DNA from: Meghimatium bilineatum
Taxonomy: Eukaryota > Mollusca > Gastropoda > Stylommatophora > Philomycidae
Length of the DNA stretch: 64,000 nt
Reading direction: 5' to 3'
Assembly: GCA_034231615.1 (NCBI GenBank)
Contig: CM067316.1
Coordinates: 24,079,791 to 24,143,790 of the forward strand
The stretch's first letter is position 1, and the number at the start of each line of letters is the position of its first letter. The notes under the pieces were generated by a model. That model did no database searches and had not been told where the DNA came from. It worked only from the letters and a program-made list of their open reading frames with translations. This document shows positions 1-48,246 of this stretch, one piece after another. A program made the position numbers and the translations under genes.

Positions 1-390
1 GTGGGATATTTTTGTAGTTTGTGATTTATTTTGCTTTCACCATAACTTCTATTTTTTTTCTATTTAGACTTAACATCCATTCACTTTTGTTTTCAGTCAC
101 CAGCATTAGTCTACAAAACAATGTTTAACTTTTCATTATGAATACATTGCTATCAACATATCTCAAAGTACTCATATATATGTTATGTGATATAGGTTCT
201 GCTAACAATTGTTTTCTTATATAATTGTTTATAGTATAGAATATACAATAAATTATTTTATGAATTCTTGTTCCAATAATAGTTCTGCATATTTTTTACG
301 TTTCTGTATCCCCATAATAGTAAGTATTAACAATGGAATACAAGTACAGACAACATTCAACTAAAATGCCTTAATTAGGGTGAACAACAA
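1..390. other. AT-rich stretch, nothing recognised
   Basis: No open frame of note, splice-flanked exon or repeat family seen elsewhere in the window was recognised here. Confidence 0.4.
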
Positions 391-397
391 TGAACAA

Positions 398-665
398 ACC
401 AAGTGTTGCCAGGATTTGGAAGGGAGCAAAGAATAGCAACACTATTTACTTCCATGCTCGTCATAAAAGCTACCTAAGGAAGTTATGGGGTGGAGTTGGC
501 TATCCCATATAGGATCAAAATAACTCAGAAACCATGCTGAAGTTGAATGTTCAGGCTGAAATGTACAGATGTCGCAGCAAAGCTGTAAATCATGATACAG
601 CAAATTCCAAAATGCATCCTGCTATTTTGCAGGAGCTTGAGAACTATAAGAGAAGAAGGACAAAC
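398..665 (+). repeat. SINE-A copy (diverged)
   Basis: This shares the order of blocks seen in the cleaner copy at 4213-4497: GTGTTGCCAGG head, AGCAAAGAATAGCAACACT, a region ending in CCCATATAGG, a GCTGAAGTT block, the CATCCTGCT..TTGCAGGAG block, and a purine-rich AGAAGAAGG tail. No protein is encoded; short frames across it are incidental. Confidence 0.75.
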
Positions 666-964
666 AGGTCGAACTTGCATGAGAGATTCATCAGTGTTTG
701 TCCGTTGTTTCTTATCCTTAAAAAAACTTTTTAATTGAATGTCATCTGTTCTGGTGTTCCGTTGTATATCATGTTTACTATTGATAACATTCAATTACCT
801 ATTTCATTTAAGACTTGCTTTTGCCATGTATTTCCAACATGTTGGGCTATCCCTGAAACTCTGATGATTTATCCCCTAAATCTGTAAATCTGTTCACTAA
901 ATGTAAAAAATTAAATGATCATTAAAAAAGAACACTTTCATTACTTCAATCAATAAACCCGTAA

Positions 965-1150
965 CCCTTTAGGGTCATCGGGGTACCACATTGGATGCTT
1001 CAGCACACAGAATCCTCCAGCGAATTCTATCCTCAGCGATGCGGATGAGTGGAAATATCTTGCCCTGTCCATTCCTTGATGTTGTCTGTCCATGCCTTTA
1101 TTTGAACTCCTCTGCTTTTTCCACCCTTGACAGTTCCCTGCAGTATTGTT
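965..1150 (-). mobile_element. non-LTR retrotransposon 3' terminal fragment
   Basis: Read on the minus strand the segment gives a degenerate LINE polymerase tail (residues resembling EDRIRWRIL and NVVPR) followed by the 3' end CCTAAAGGGTTACGGG. The same 3' end follows the LINE fragment at 54420-54660 on the + strand, so both belong to one family. The copy is 5' truncated and contains stops. Confidence 0.6.
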
Positions 1151-1766
1151 TTTGACAAGGAATTGTTACTTAATCAACAAGAATTCATTACTTAGACATG
1201 TATGGATATCATACTTTAGGCTTACCTAAGGAGAGCTGCTGTTGATAGGGTATGTTGGAGAGATATAATCAAATTATTTTAAAACATCATCTAAATTCCT
1301 GACAATATGATAATTTTGAAAGATTACATTAAGTTTACAGTCTAGTAAATAGAAATAAGATCTTGAAGTTCTTCATGTTAAGAGATGAAATTTAAGTAAC
1401 ATATTTGGGCTATATTAAAGTCATGCAATTATGTGTGCTGTGTAGTCAAAAGTGGCCAACATTGATTACACCAAATGTTTGCACTTTTATGTGATTTAAT
1501 ATCCACATACAAAATAACAGAACATGCTTCTGTATTCACACATAGATCCCATCTACATAGGAGACTTCTGCACAAAATATTGCATACAACTGAGGGTTAT
1601 AATCCTATGGGTATGAAAGAAAGATCTTGAACACCCCTTCCCCCACCTGTCATTACACAAAGTACTTTTAACATTTGAACTTTTAGCACAAAATAAAGTG
1701 CTTTATCAATCATAGTTACTGGAGATTGAAACAAACACAAGTAACATGTTTTCTTTATTATTAAAG
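1150..1766. other. intron or 5' flank, no exon recognised
   Basis: The lipid-kinase exon at 1767 opens in mid-codon, so an upstream exon must exist, but I could not identify one here. Around 1465-1560 lies a fragment repeated near 2700-2770, 3900-4020 and 9390-9420 (CATACAAAATAA..GAACATG..TAGATCCCAT), probably part of the mariner-derived repeats. Confidence 0.4.
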
Positions 1767-38357
<36,591 letters not shown>

Positions 38358-38439
38358 ATTCAGTTCTTCAGCCATGATATAACAATTAATCATGTTTATA
38401 AAGATATGAATAATATTAATATACAACTAAACCTTATTC

Positions 38440-39010
38440 ACAAGGTGGAGATAGAACAAAAGAGATCTATACCAGAATTGCATTGGCATCAAGTGTGTTC
38501 CATCAGCTTACAAACATCTGGAAATCAAAAACAATAAGTAAACATACCTAACTATGTTCATCTCCAATGTGATATCCTTGTTGACATATGGCTGCGAAAG
38601 TTGGAAAATGACAAATGCACTGGAGATGAAATTGAATACATTTGAAAATAAATGTCTTTGAAGACTCTTACATATTGATTTGGAAAAATTCAAGTCAAAC
38701 ATGCAGCAAGAGAAGACATCAAACAGGAATTTGTTTCTACAATAATAAGAAGGAAACAAAAACAATGGACTTATATTGAACATGTATTTAGAATGAATGA
38801 AAAAAGATTGTCACTAAAGCATTAAAATGCGTACCAGATTGCAAAATAAAAAGAGTAAGACCAAGAGAGACTCTTCACAGAATAACTATCAGAGAAACAT
38901 GAGACTATGGGTCTAAACAACATAAAAAAATTACACACAGTGGCATCACATCTCTCGAACTGGAGAGCTTTGGTTTTTGCCAAATGCATCATGTTCGGCC
39001 TTGAAGGAAC
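38440..39010 (+). mobile_element. LINE RT tail, degenerate
   Basis: Reads RTKEIYTRIALASSVFHQLT then NIWKSKTISKHT, followed in other frames by LLTYGCESWKMTNALEMKLN and LRRLLHI. Begins within 90 bp of the kinase stop codon, so it may supply or disrupt the 3' UTR. Confidence 0.75.
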
Positions 39011-39174
39011 ATAGATAGAAACATTATTCATAAATAGTTTCTTGAAAAGGTCAAATATCAGCAGAGTTAAATCTCTTCTGTCTCAAAACAGGAAATGTTA
39101 TTAATAGAGAACACATTTGATTCCATTTATTTTGTGTCTTCTTAGCCGATTCAAATTTGTGTGTGCTTTTGTTC

Positions 39175-39310
39175 TCAAACTCTAGCTGGATCTCTCTTGT
39201 AGCAAAAAAATATTCCTACAAGGTTTCAGCGGGATGTAGTTCAGAGAACAGAAATGTGTTCTGCTGCCATTTTATTTGTGTAAACGCTTTGACACATCTG
39301 ACATCGGCTG
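39175..39310 (-). repeat. SINE-B copy
   Basis: CTCAAACTCTAGCTGGATCT, CTACAAGGTTTCAGCGGGATGTAGTTCAGAG and the terminal TGACACATCTGACATCGGC are reverse-complement SINE-B blocks in order, nearly full length. Confidence 0.75.
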
Positions 39311-39579
39311 TGAATTTTATTTGATGTCTCAGAGACTGCTAATTTTTATTTATACACTCACAACAGCATGTACTTATTTAGATCATTTTAATATGTTGAA
39401 GTTTCTCTATATTAGCATGAACAACTTTTTTAATATATTGATATTTCTTTATATTAGGATTTACAACTTTTTAAAATGTAAATCTTTTTTTTTAAAGATG
39501 TATAAGAAATATTATTGTCATTAATTGTATTGTTATAATTAGTGTGCATATATTATAAGTCTAGCAATAGGGTTCATGT

Positions 39580-39930
39580 GATCAGTGATTCAGTTTCTTA
39601 TAGCCAAAGATGTTCACCAACCAACATTCATCAAAGAATGCAGGCAGTGTATGGTGAAAATTTGTGTTGAAGATAATTGAAGACAAATCAAAGAAGCCAC
39701 AGGAACAAGCTTACAAACAGAGCACAGGAAGGCCATTTCCAGAGAAATCTTCTACCCCGGACGTTGCAAGGCAAACAAGGGATTTAGTGTATAGATAGAT
39801 AGACAATTGAAGGATTGGGTAAGAATGTTTTGGGAAGGCCAAAGGTAACAAATGATCTCCTGCAATCAGGTCAGGCATATTTTGTTGGGACATAAGAAGC
39901 CATTGCCAAAATGAATGCAGCAATACATGT
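39580..39930 (+). mobile_element. mariner-like HTH fragment
   Basis: GTGATTCAGTTTCTTATAGC .. CACCAACCAACATTCATCAA .. GAATGCAGGCAGTGTATGG repeats the HTH-coding blocks at 2913 and 8669, with an insertion of about 120 bp at 39690-39810. Confidence 0.65.
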
Positions 39931-40089
39931 TGACTGTTGCTGGTAAGATTCTCGTGTCATCAGGGCGAGTGAGAATGTATGTGTTTTCCTCAGTGTCAAT
40001 TTAAATCGGATGCTCTTCCTGAAAGCAACGGCAAACTACAGGAGTATAGTGCCAAGAAATTTTCTATGGATGTGGTGAAGTGGCCAAGT

Positions 40090-40450
40090 GAATAACATCA
40101 TTTGAATTAAAGTGCTATAGAAGAGTTTTGAGAATATCATGGACAGCAAAGAAAGCAAACCAAGAAGTGTTACGGACAATTAACGTCCAGGAAGGCTGGC
40201 TTCTGAACACCATATTATAGAAATAGTTTTTATTCAGCCACATTAAGAGACACGATGGCATGGAGTGTCACTGGAGGGGATGATAAACGGCAACATGGGC
40301 AAAGGCTGCGCAAGACGCAGTTGGACAAAAGACATTCAGGAATGCCTATGCATGTCACTGGAAGAGGCAGGACAACTTGCTCAAGACCGCAGAGAATTCA
40401 AGAGATCCATAGGAAAGACTACATTCTGGAAATATGTCACCTGATGATGA
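40090..40450 (+). mobile_element. LINE 3' tail (same family as 59396-60738)
   Basis: Frames read ISWTAKKANQEVLRTINVQE, GWLLNTI, then RRSWTKDIQECLCMSLEEAG, QLAQDRREFKRSIGKTTFWK and YVT, matching the end of the more intact copy at 60400-60738 (IGKTTFWKEYVT). Confidence 0.75.
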
Positions 40451-40479
40451 TTAGGGACAGTTTAAATGATGGTTCAGAA

Positions 40480-40875
40480 GAAGCTGAAGTATCGGAAGGT
40501 GTGTTCTTAGTGGGCACCACAGTTATTAACTGACCACCATAAGGAAAAGTGAATGGAATTGATTTTGAACCATTTGCAGTGTTACCATGCACAGGGTGAT
40601 GCATTTCTTGTAGTGAATAGTGGCAGACAACAAATGGTGTCATTACTTTGAGCCATGCAGCAAAACAGCCAGCATGCAATGGAAACATCATATATCAGCA
40701 AAGAGCACAAAATCAAATCACAAATTTATGTAATAAAGGTTATGCTTACTACCTTTTTGACTAAGTAAGACTCTTGTTGGTGAACTTTAAAGAGACTAGT
40801 ATGAACATCAATTCTATTGGCTAAAAGAACACACTAGACAAACTGTACAGTTATCAAGAATAAATTACTTAGCAT
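40480..40875 (-). mobile_element. mariner-associated repeat, inverted
   Basis: The segment is largely the reverse complement of 3235-3650 (for example TCCAAGTGGTGACACC, GGATGTTTTCATTGCGTGCT and TTGTAGTTCCAGTGAGAAATA). It therefore places the non-HTH part of the mariner-derived repeat in reverse next to a catalytic fragment. Confidence 0.65.
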
Positions 40876-40877
40876 GA

Positions 40878-41235
40878 TATCGCAGTGTTATTCTGTTGCA
40901 TGACAATGCTGGCTCGCATGTTGTGAAGATTTTGCAGAATTCGTTAGCACAGAAAAAATGGGAAGCTCTGCCAAGTCCAGCCAACAGCTGGACATAGATC
41001 ACATAGAGCCAACATCACATAGATCTATTGCTATGTGACTTTCATTTGTTTAGACCTTAGAGAAAGCTCTAAAGATACAATGATTTCATTCCGAAATGTA
41101 GGAACCGATGTAGATGTCATGACAGATGTGACCAAATGGTTCAGTGAGCTAACAAAGTGTCTTCTCAGTCGGAATTCCCTGTCTACCCAAACCATGGGTT
41201 GCATGTTTGAATACATATGGTGATTTCTTCCGGCA
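40878..41235 (+). mobile_element. mariner transposase catalytic C-terminal fragment
   Basis: Reads RSVILLHDNAGSHVVKILQN SLAQKKWEALPSP, the LLHDNA-.H active-site block (second D of the D,D34D triad). The segment where the third D should lie (YSPDL) is disrupted (ANSW-stop). A further CDFHLF-like and KDTMISFRNVGTDVDVMTDV frame follows to 41220. Confidence 0.75.
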
Positions 41236-41439
41236 ACTCCAGGTGTGTACGTGTACCCTAATAATTGCTTTACTTAATCATAACACAACTGCTGATATAC
41301 CTTTTCTAATCTTAAAATAAACCCACTTGGATGGGTCTTATATGCTTCATATTTTATACATTTTTTTACTGCTTATGGTATGTAGCCTTTTTGCTTTCTG
41401 TTGTTGAAAATGATTTCACTTTTATTGCTTGTTAGCATT

Positions 41440-41560
41440 TATCCTTAAGTCCCACTAAATCTCTATGGTAGCAGGACAATAGTCCTACTAGATTTCCAGC
41501 AGCATGTAGTCCAGAGAATGGAGATGCGTTGTGTTGCTGTTTTATTTGCTTCAGTAGCAC
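41440..41560 (-). repeat. SINE-B copy
   Basis: ATGGTAGCAGGACAATAGTC, CTACTAGATTTCCAGCAGCA and GTAGTCCAGAGAATGGAGAT are reverse-complement SINE-B blocks. Confidence 0.75.
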
Positions 41561-41648
41561 TATACAACAGACTTTGATGGCATGTGTTTATTAATTGTCC
41601 AAAACTGATGTTTTCACAAACTTTAAGACATTACTGTTTTAGTCATAG

Positions 41649-41710
41649 TTCGTTCTCTGGACTATATCGTGGTAATCTGCAAGAGTTTGAGAACGAATGC
41701 AGAAGAAAAC
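41649..41710 (+). repeat. SINE-A 3' end only
   Basis: CGTTCTCTGGACTATATC .. GGTAATCTGCAAGAGTTTGA GAACGAATGCAGAAGAAAA: the last 60 bases of SINE-A, strongly 5' truncated. Confidence 0.75.
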
Positions 41711-41714
41711 TTAG

Positions 41715-43195
41715 TCACACATCTTCTACTACTGGCTGCTGAGGTCAACCAAAGAAAATGCTACAGTTCAATGAACTGTCATTATTTTTCTTCAAATATA
41801 ATTGCAGTTAAAGTCTTATTCCTTTATGAACTGTCTGATGTTGTCCTTGCACTTTGGATCTTCTTGGAGATCACGATCCCAGACACAGTTTACCCCCCCC
41901 CCCCCCCCAATGTCCAACATATATATATAATTCTTTTTTTACTTGCTGTGTATAGACATATTAAACTGTGAACGGGAGGGAGAAGTTTAATTTTTTTATA
42001 GGTGATCAAATTATCAAATCAAGAGCCATCTTAGATTGTCTTAAACATGCCTTTCGCTGAAACAGCAGGTAAACTGCCCAGAATTGTGAGAAGTTCAGAT
42101 TATCATAAATGGGACTTGTTCTGTGTGACCTGTGCCTTCAAATTCAACAATAGTTGAAACACAATGTTTTACATAAGATATGCTTCAGTTATTATTGTCA
42201 TATGCATGTTGCAAATTTTACAAATATTTTCTGATTTATAATTCTTGGCAGATTTGTCACTATTCTGCTATGACATGACTTTTTCATGTTAATCTTGAAG
42301 AGCTGTGGTGAAAGAATACTACCCGGTACATCTTTGATTTTACTCTTCTTAATTGCTTATTGATAAGATAATGTGAAATTTGTTTTGTGATCATATTTGG
42401 TGCCATTATCAATGTCTGATAAATTTCAGTTTTAATTGTTTTATTCACACATTTTTTCTTTTCCATATTGAATGTTTAAATTTTGCTGTTTTTGTAATAC
42501 ATTGACATCTGTTTCCGGGAGACTCATGCTCAAAACTGGTTATCTAGTACAGCAGCATCAATTTATAGTTCTCGCATCTACAAATATCAAAGAACTGCCG
42601 AAGCAGAAAGGAAATGTGCATCCTGATAGGAGAAAGAGATCAGCACTTCTGTTTCATCTCTGATGCTTCTCATTTTCATATATGACTGATTTTATATCAT
42701 GGAAGCATCATCAGCAAGTGTCATGCTAGTTGGTGTAAGTGATTTTATATCTCCACAATTCCCTATTAAAAATGTTAGCTGTCAGTTCAAATGCTGAACT
42801 TAATCCTGGCACTTCACCAAACTGTCTAAGAGTCTTTTCTCTCTGTCACTTCATCAAACTGTCAAGAATCTCTGGCTTAGAGGGAACATTGGTGATAGGC
42901 TTTTATAAAATGTATTGAATCTGTCATAATTTGTAGATCTATATTGAATGCATGTAATTTGAATGTGTCATATCGCAATACCATTGTGTTCCCTGTAACT
43001 AGAAATTATAATATAATTAATGCTTGTGTTTCTAACATTTCATGCTGGTTTGTGTAACATGAGATGATAGTGAGACAGTCAGTGTTTCAACTCATGCAAA
43101 CTTGGTCATAGTTTGAAGTGCAGCATGGGTTATACTGTTTCACTTAACACCGGCAGGGTTAATGAAATGTACAAGTAGTGCCTATTAATGCTCTT
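41715..43195. other. non-coding stretch, with a poly-C run
   Basis: A C17 run at about 41891-41908 precedes short TA repeats. No exon or known repeat family was recognised in the rest. Confidence 0.4.
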
Positions 43196-43199
43196 TTTT

Positions 43200-43485
43200 A
43201 AAGGTATGTCCCATGGCAGCAACCTGTCGTCGGGGATGAAGATTATTGTACTAAGCCGCAGAAACTATTAGGTGGGATGGCCAGTTCCCTTCCTTGCTAT
43301 TTTTACCTCCCCTAACTCATGCATCAGGTACTCATTTACAGCTGAGTGGACTGGAGGAGTGGTCATGTCAAGCGAGAAATCACAACCCGGATTTTTTTAA
43401 ATATCCGGAAGTGGTTTCGAACCTGGCACGCTGTAATCCAGTGATAGAAAGCAAATTCACTATCAACTAAGCTAAAAAATGCTAC
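43200..43485 (-). repeat. tRNA-derived SINE with central domain
   Basis: Minus strand begins TTAGCTTAGTTGATAGTGAA (A box), then CAGGTTCGAAACCAC (B box), a TCCGGATATTT link, TGACATGACCACTCCTCCAG and CAGCTGTAAATGAGTACCTG, and a 3' part. Head plus conserved-looking centre resembles metazoan SINE superfamilies with a shared central domain. Confidence 0.75.
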
Positions 43486-43789
43486 AATAGTTTAAAAAAA
43501 ACAGTTCTTTCATATATTTTAATATTTTATTATTAATAACATTTCACAAACTCCAATGTTAGAGAAAATAATGTATAATTTATCACTTTTTATGTTCAGA
43601 AATGTAATTTCTCACCAAGTATTTGCAAAATGTAGGCAAAAATTAAAGCTATACACAAATGTACAGAAAAAAGAGCAGGTGACATTTATTTTGTGTTTTA
43701 ACAGAAAATTATTCTTCAATAAGTTGAACTTGGTTATTGAGTGGTTGACAGGACTATAAGTCTGTACTCTTTTCCCTATTTCATCTTGT

Positions 43790-45545
43790 ATGTTTTGGCA
43801 TCTTGTACATGTTTCCCTTTGTGATTCATTAGGAGGAGGTAGGTTTTAAGAGAATTTCATGGTTGGTTGTTAACATTTCATTATAAATTTTATCTGTTAC
43901 AGAAGACTTTCTTGGCTTTACTAACTTTAGTCCTTGTTTGAGTTCCTGCATATTGAAGTCATCATCAAATATGGATGAGCTAGTAGTTTGGACTTTTTCT
44001 TACTGCTTCAGTAGGTACAGACACTTCTTATTAGCCTCGGACAGCTTCCCTACTCTGTTCACACTGACAAAAAAAGTGGTTAGTGTTCTGCCTTTTTATA
44101 ATCTATGGTGATTGTTCTGTTTCCATCTATCACAGGTTTATCATTTGTTCTTCTTATTTTTCCAAATCGTTGATGAGTACCCAAGCACTTCTACAATTTT
44201 TCCTTAGATCTAAATTAGCGCATATTTTTGCCCATTTACCATGTTTGGCCTTCTTCACTATTAGTTTTACTTTAGCATGTTTTATTGTAAAGGATTTTTG
44301 CTTCTTGTGAAGATGCGATCTCAAGGGCTTCTCTTGCTTTTTTCCTCTCAAGAATTCCAGCTTGCATTTCTCTATTGTAGAATGATTTCCTATTGCTCCT
44401 TGGGATGCTTTGTTATGCTGAATTGAGGATAACTATTGTCACCTCAGCAGGAAATGTTTCTACGTCATTGCTGTTGAAATTTAAAAAAAATTATATTAAT
44501 AGCAGGAAATCAGATGTTTCTTGAATAGTTTCCAATCTGCCTTGCCAAATTTCCAGTGTTTTCTGTTTGAAATATGCTTTGTTGGGGGTAGTTATAGTGT
44601 TGAAGATTAGTCTATGGTCACTACTGATGTCATCAAAGATTTCTAGAAAGCAAGAGTTTATTATATCCTTGGAACAGTTAGTCAAGTCAGGTCAACTGAG
44701 AGATAAATGGCTCCTATGCAAAAGCGTTGGTACAGACTTTGCATCTTGAGGGACTGACAGGTTTATTGTTTCACATAGCTCCTCTATATACCTTCTTGTC
44801 TTATTGCGGTTCTGGTAACCCCAATGGGGTCATCATCATGAAGTGCCATGCCAAATGGCGTTGTTGATCATATTTCTTCATGTACATCGATCTCTCATAT
44901 ATGTCATCATCTCTGTTGGTGTCGTCAATCGAAACCATTTAGTCAAACTGTCCATTATCTTTTCCCTTCTATCTTTCCTGTTGTCACTATATTCTCCAAT
45001 GCCTCTTCCAATGATTTTTGTGATCTATTATTGTCCATGCTTCACTTCCATAGAGTAACACTGGTTCAAATGTAGCATTTGAGGACACTTTTTCTAGTAT
45101 CCATTGATATGGACTTGTTGCGTTGGATATTTTTCATTTTATGGAATGCTGCTTTTGCTTGTCCTATTCTGCTTATTCACCCCAATGGGGTGAGTGGCTA
45201 TTAAAGTCACCAGCAAGTATTGTTTTGAGAAATTGTGTTGTATGGATTTCTGGTAAATTGCATATTGTCTGAGGTGGGCTGTATATGTTGTAGATTGTGT
45301 TATTTTCCTTCAGATGGTCTGCCATATGGTCACCTTCTGCATGTCTGTGGGATGGGCTGCTAGCTAGGTTACATGCCCCTGAATTATGCCATGGCAGTTG
45401 ATACACTTACAGGCATAGCTGGTATATCCTGACAGATATGGGTGTCTTTGTGTATAGTCTCCTGTAAGAGGGCAACATGTATCTTGTGAGTGTGCTGTAA
45501 ATTAGTAAGCTCTAGTTTTTTTGTTTCTTATACCACAGATGTTCA
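43790..45545 (-). mobile_element. LINE with endonuclease domain (jockey/I-like), 3' truncated
   Basis: Minus strand in order: ILQLNICGIRNKKT and LQHTHKIHVALLQETIHKDT (AP-endonuclease N-terminus), AGDFNSHSPHWG, then after the nested insert YQNRNKTRRYIEELCETINL, SSDHRLIFN, the linker KLIVKKAKHGKWAKICANLD, and MQELKQGLKLVKPRKSSVTDK at the start of the RT. The RT palm is absent. Contains frameshifts. Confidence 0.85.
44831..45178 (-). mobile_element. LINE fragment nested in the endonuclease gene, 13-bp TSD
   Basis: ACCCCAATGGGGT lies exactly at 44818-44830 and 45179-45191. Removing 44831-45191 restores continuous HSPHWG-YQNRN in the host LINE. The insert reads on the minus strand RIGQAKAAFHKMKNIQRNKS ISMDTRKSVLKCYI and ends in an ATGATGATG-type tail; internally deleted. 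Confidence 0.9.
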
Positions 45546-45849
45546 GTTGTAGGATATTAGCGAAGACTTTGTTTTATGACAATCTTGGTTTTACTAGTTC
45601 TCCCTCTAAGGTTTTCTGGGTTTAAATTTTTGGTGCTTGTGTAGGTGTTGTTGCTGTATTGTGTATTGTACATGTCAGTGTTTGTGTTGTTTTTGAAGTG
45701 TAGAAACATGCCTTCCTGGTGGTGTGATAGTTATTCTCTGACTCTGGCCCAGGGTGGGCCAAAAATCCACAGACTTTCCAGCAATATAGTGCCTGGGAAT
45801 TTTTGTCAAATATCTGAAAACAGCTTATTTCAGTGTTGCTGTATTTGTA

Positions 45850-46020
45850 GTATCATGAGTTCCACCGAAGACAGTTGTGTTGTGCCATTGACACAAATAA
45901 AATGGCAATACAAAGCATTTCCATTCTCTGGACTATATCCTACTGGAAAATCTAGTAGGATCATTGTCCTGGTTCAAGAGAGATCTGGTGGGAGTGTGAG
46001 AATGAATGCTGAAGAAGTAC
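45850..46020 (+). repeat. SINE-B copy, near complete
   Basis: CACCGAAGACAGTTGTGTTG, CCATTGACACAAATAAAATG, TCTCTGGACTATATCCTACT and GAGTGTGAGAATGAATGCTG plus a GAAGAA tail, in SINE-B order. Confidence 0.85.
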
Positions 46021-46299
46021 CATGAGTTGTGGAGTGTCTTCTACTTATTCTTTTCTTTGCCAGCCATGAAAGTTTATTGCTGAGGATACAATTCCTCTCT
46101 ACATATCTCTGTCCCTGATCTTTGTTCTCAAATTTCTGCCTTTAGCTCCTGTAGAACTTTCTCTACATTGTCCATTGATCTTCTTCTTGCTCTAACTATT
46201 GGACTTCTTTCTTGTACTATGTTTACATAGAAATGTCTTATATTTTGGTGATCTTTACTCCACAGAAAATTTCTCTGTGACGTTCTTACTACCTAATTG

Positions 46300-46590
46300 G
46301 TCTTCTTCTGCATTCATTCTCAAACGTCTGAAGATTAGCATGATATAGTCAGGAGAACAGAATGTATTGTGTCATGGTTTACAGCTTAGCTGTGATATCT
46401 GCACCTTTCGGTTGACACATCCGAGTTTAGCATGACTTCTAGGTTTTGAGTCACTGTGACCCTATATGGGATGGGATAGCCAACTCTACCCCATAACTTC
46501 CTTAGTAACTTATGATGTGCATGGAAGGAAAGCAGTGTTGCTATTCTTTGCTCCTCCTTTGAAGTCCTGGCAACACACATCACCTTACTA
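46300..46590 (-). repeat. SINE-A copy, near complete
   Basis: Reverse complement carries all SINE-A blocks, from GTGTTGCCAGGACTTC through GATGGGATAGCC-type sequence to CGTTTGAGAATGAATGCAGA AGAAG. Confidence 0.85.
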
Positions 46591-46664
46591 CCTTTGCTAA
46601 CTTAAAGACACACTGAACATGGCAGATATTATTCCATCCTAGCAATTTGGCACATGTCAGCAGC

Positions 46665-46800
46665 ATTGAAGAAGTTGGATGTGTTGAGCCATTGTCGCAA
46701 ATAAAATAATGACACAATGTATCTCAATTTTTCTTTGGGCTACATCCTGCTGGAAATCTAGTAGGACCAGTGTCCTGTTACAATAGGCAAGAGATATCCA
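46665..46800 (+). repeat. SINE-B copy, 3' truncated or diverged
   Basis: GAAGTTGGATGTGTTGAGCC, ATTGTCGCAAATAAAATAAT and TGGGCTACATCCTGCTGGAA match SINE-B up to its TAGTAGGACC block. Confidence 0.75.
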
Positions 46801-47089
46801 ATGTGAGTTTAAGAGAGAAGGCTAAAGAAAGGTCTCCACCAGAATTCATCATGGTAACAATAATGTCATCTTTCTCTGTTAGGCACACTATTATCAGGAC
46901 GCCTTATGAAGGTGACAGACGAGCTAGGCCAGTATGTTTCATCCATGTAGAGCTGCTCAAGATGGCATGGTTTCAACAACTGTAGCCAGTCTATTATAGA
47001 TAGCAGACAAACAGCAGGATGAACATTAATACAAAGACAACTGTATGTTGAGTACCTTAATCTATGTCAGCGTATTCCTATGAGTAGAA

Positions 47090-47475
47090 GACTTCTTCTC
47101 AAAGCAGTGAGAATTAGAATCTTCTGTGTTTGAAATAAAGCTCTGGAGAACTATTATCTATTGCACAAAAAGCTATAAGAGCTATATCCCGTGTAGTGTC
47201 TGGGAATCAAATCACACAAACAATCAATGTCAACAAATCATTAACCCTGCAATCATCACATGAGAAAAAAGGATGCCCACATTTCACATTAAGCTGTCAT
47301 ACAAATATCAAGCAAGGGGTACACCAAAAGAAACACTCAGAAGAACAATACTTAGAGAAAGTAAAACAACCAATATTCATACTATTCAAGAACTGCACAG
47401 AATAGCTTTGAACAGACAGAATTGGAGAGATCTGACCTCTGCTCTAACTTCAGCGCAAAAGGAAAATGAATGAAT
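47090..47475 (+). mobile_element. LINE 3' tail fragment
   Basis: Reads PKETLRRTILRESKTTNIHT then IQELHRIALNRQNWRDLTSA with an ALTSAQKENE end, the R..W..L...A..R..WR..V end common to LINE polymerases. Confidence 0.6.
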
Positions 47476-47699
47476 GAATGTCATACATATTCTTGAATCT
47501 ACTGGAGTTTAAGAGTAACAAAACAAGTATTAGAATATGCTTCTCTCCTCTGCTAGTGTTAGATGGCTATGTCACCTATGATAAGTGCATGATGATTGAA
47601 TTCATTAAGCTATTGTGTAAAGAGAATTTGCTTCTGACAAGGAAACTGGATCAGTGTTTACTTTTCTGTACTGTTTATTTAAAAATTTATATTTTATCT

Positions 47700-47773
47700 T
47701 TTGAATACTTAGACTCTACATGCTAGAATATGCAGCAATACTGAATAAACTCTAGACATGTGAAATGAAATGT
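47700..47773 (+). mobile_element. LINE fragment left of palindrome P3
   Basis: The last bases read TCEMKC, which continue directly into LRKAENKTRR at 48260 after removal of P3 and one TSD copy. Confidence 0.6.
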
Positions 47774-48246
47774 AAATGCAAATAAAGTAAATAGGTTACT
47801 ATATCAATATAAAATAATAAAATATAGAAAATAACAATAAATAAAAGGAACAAATACAATAGTCAACGTGTCGGTCCAATTGGGACCTTTAAAGGCAACA
47901 AAAACAGTTAAGAACAAAAAACCATAATGAATATAAACAAAATGGATTTCTCCCACCAGGAAATCAACAAAAAGCTGATTGTTCATTTCCTGATGGGAGA
48001 AATCCATTTTGTTTATATTCGTTATGGTTTTTTGTTCTTAACTGTTGTTGTTGCCTTTAAAGGTCCCAATTGGACCGACACGTTGACTATATATTTGTTC
48101 CTTTTATTTATTGTTATTTTCTATATTTTATTATTTTATATTGATATAGTAACCTATTTACTTTATTTGCATTTACCTCTATTTGTATGGTTACTGCGGC
48201 ACTTCCTTTTTGTCGGTCATCCTCCGATATTTGGGTTATTTATATT
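47774..48246. mobile_element. palindromic insertion P3 with 13-bp TSD
   Basis: TGAAATGAAATGT flanks it exactly (47761-47773, 48247-48259). Arms 47774-47964 and 47983-48176 are inverted copies around a loop of about 18 bases. A non-palindromic tail of about 70 bp (48177-48246) precedes the right TSD. Each arm contains CAACGTGTCGGTCCAATTGG GACC. Frames translating the arms (KGPNWTDTLT) are not genes. Confidence 0.85.

Noticed and set aside
43340..43480. Functional tRNA gene on the minus strand
   Set aside because: A and B boxes are present but no intact cloverleaf or acceptor stem, and it is fused to a SINE body.
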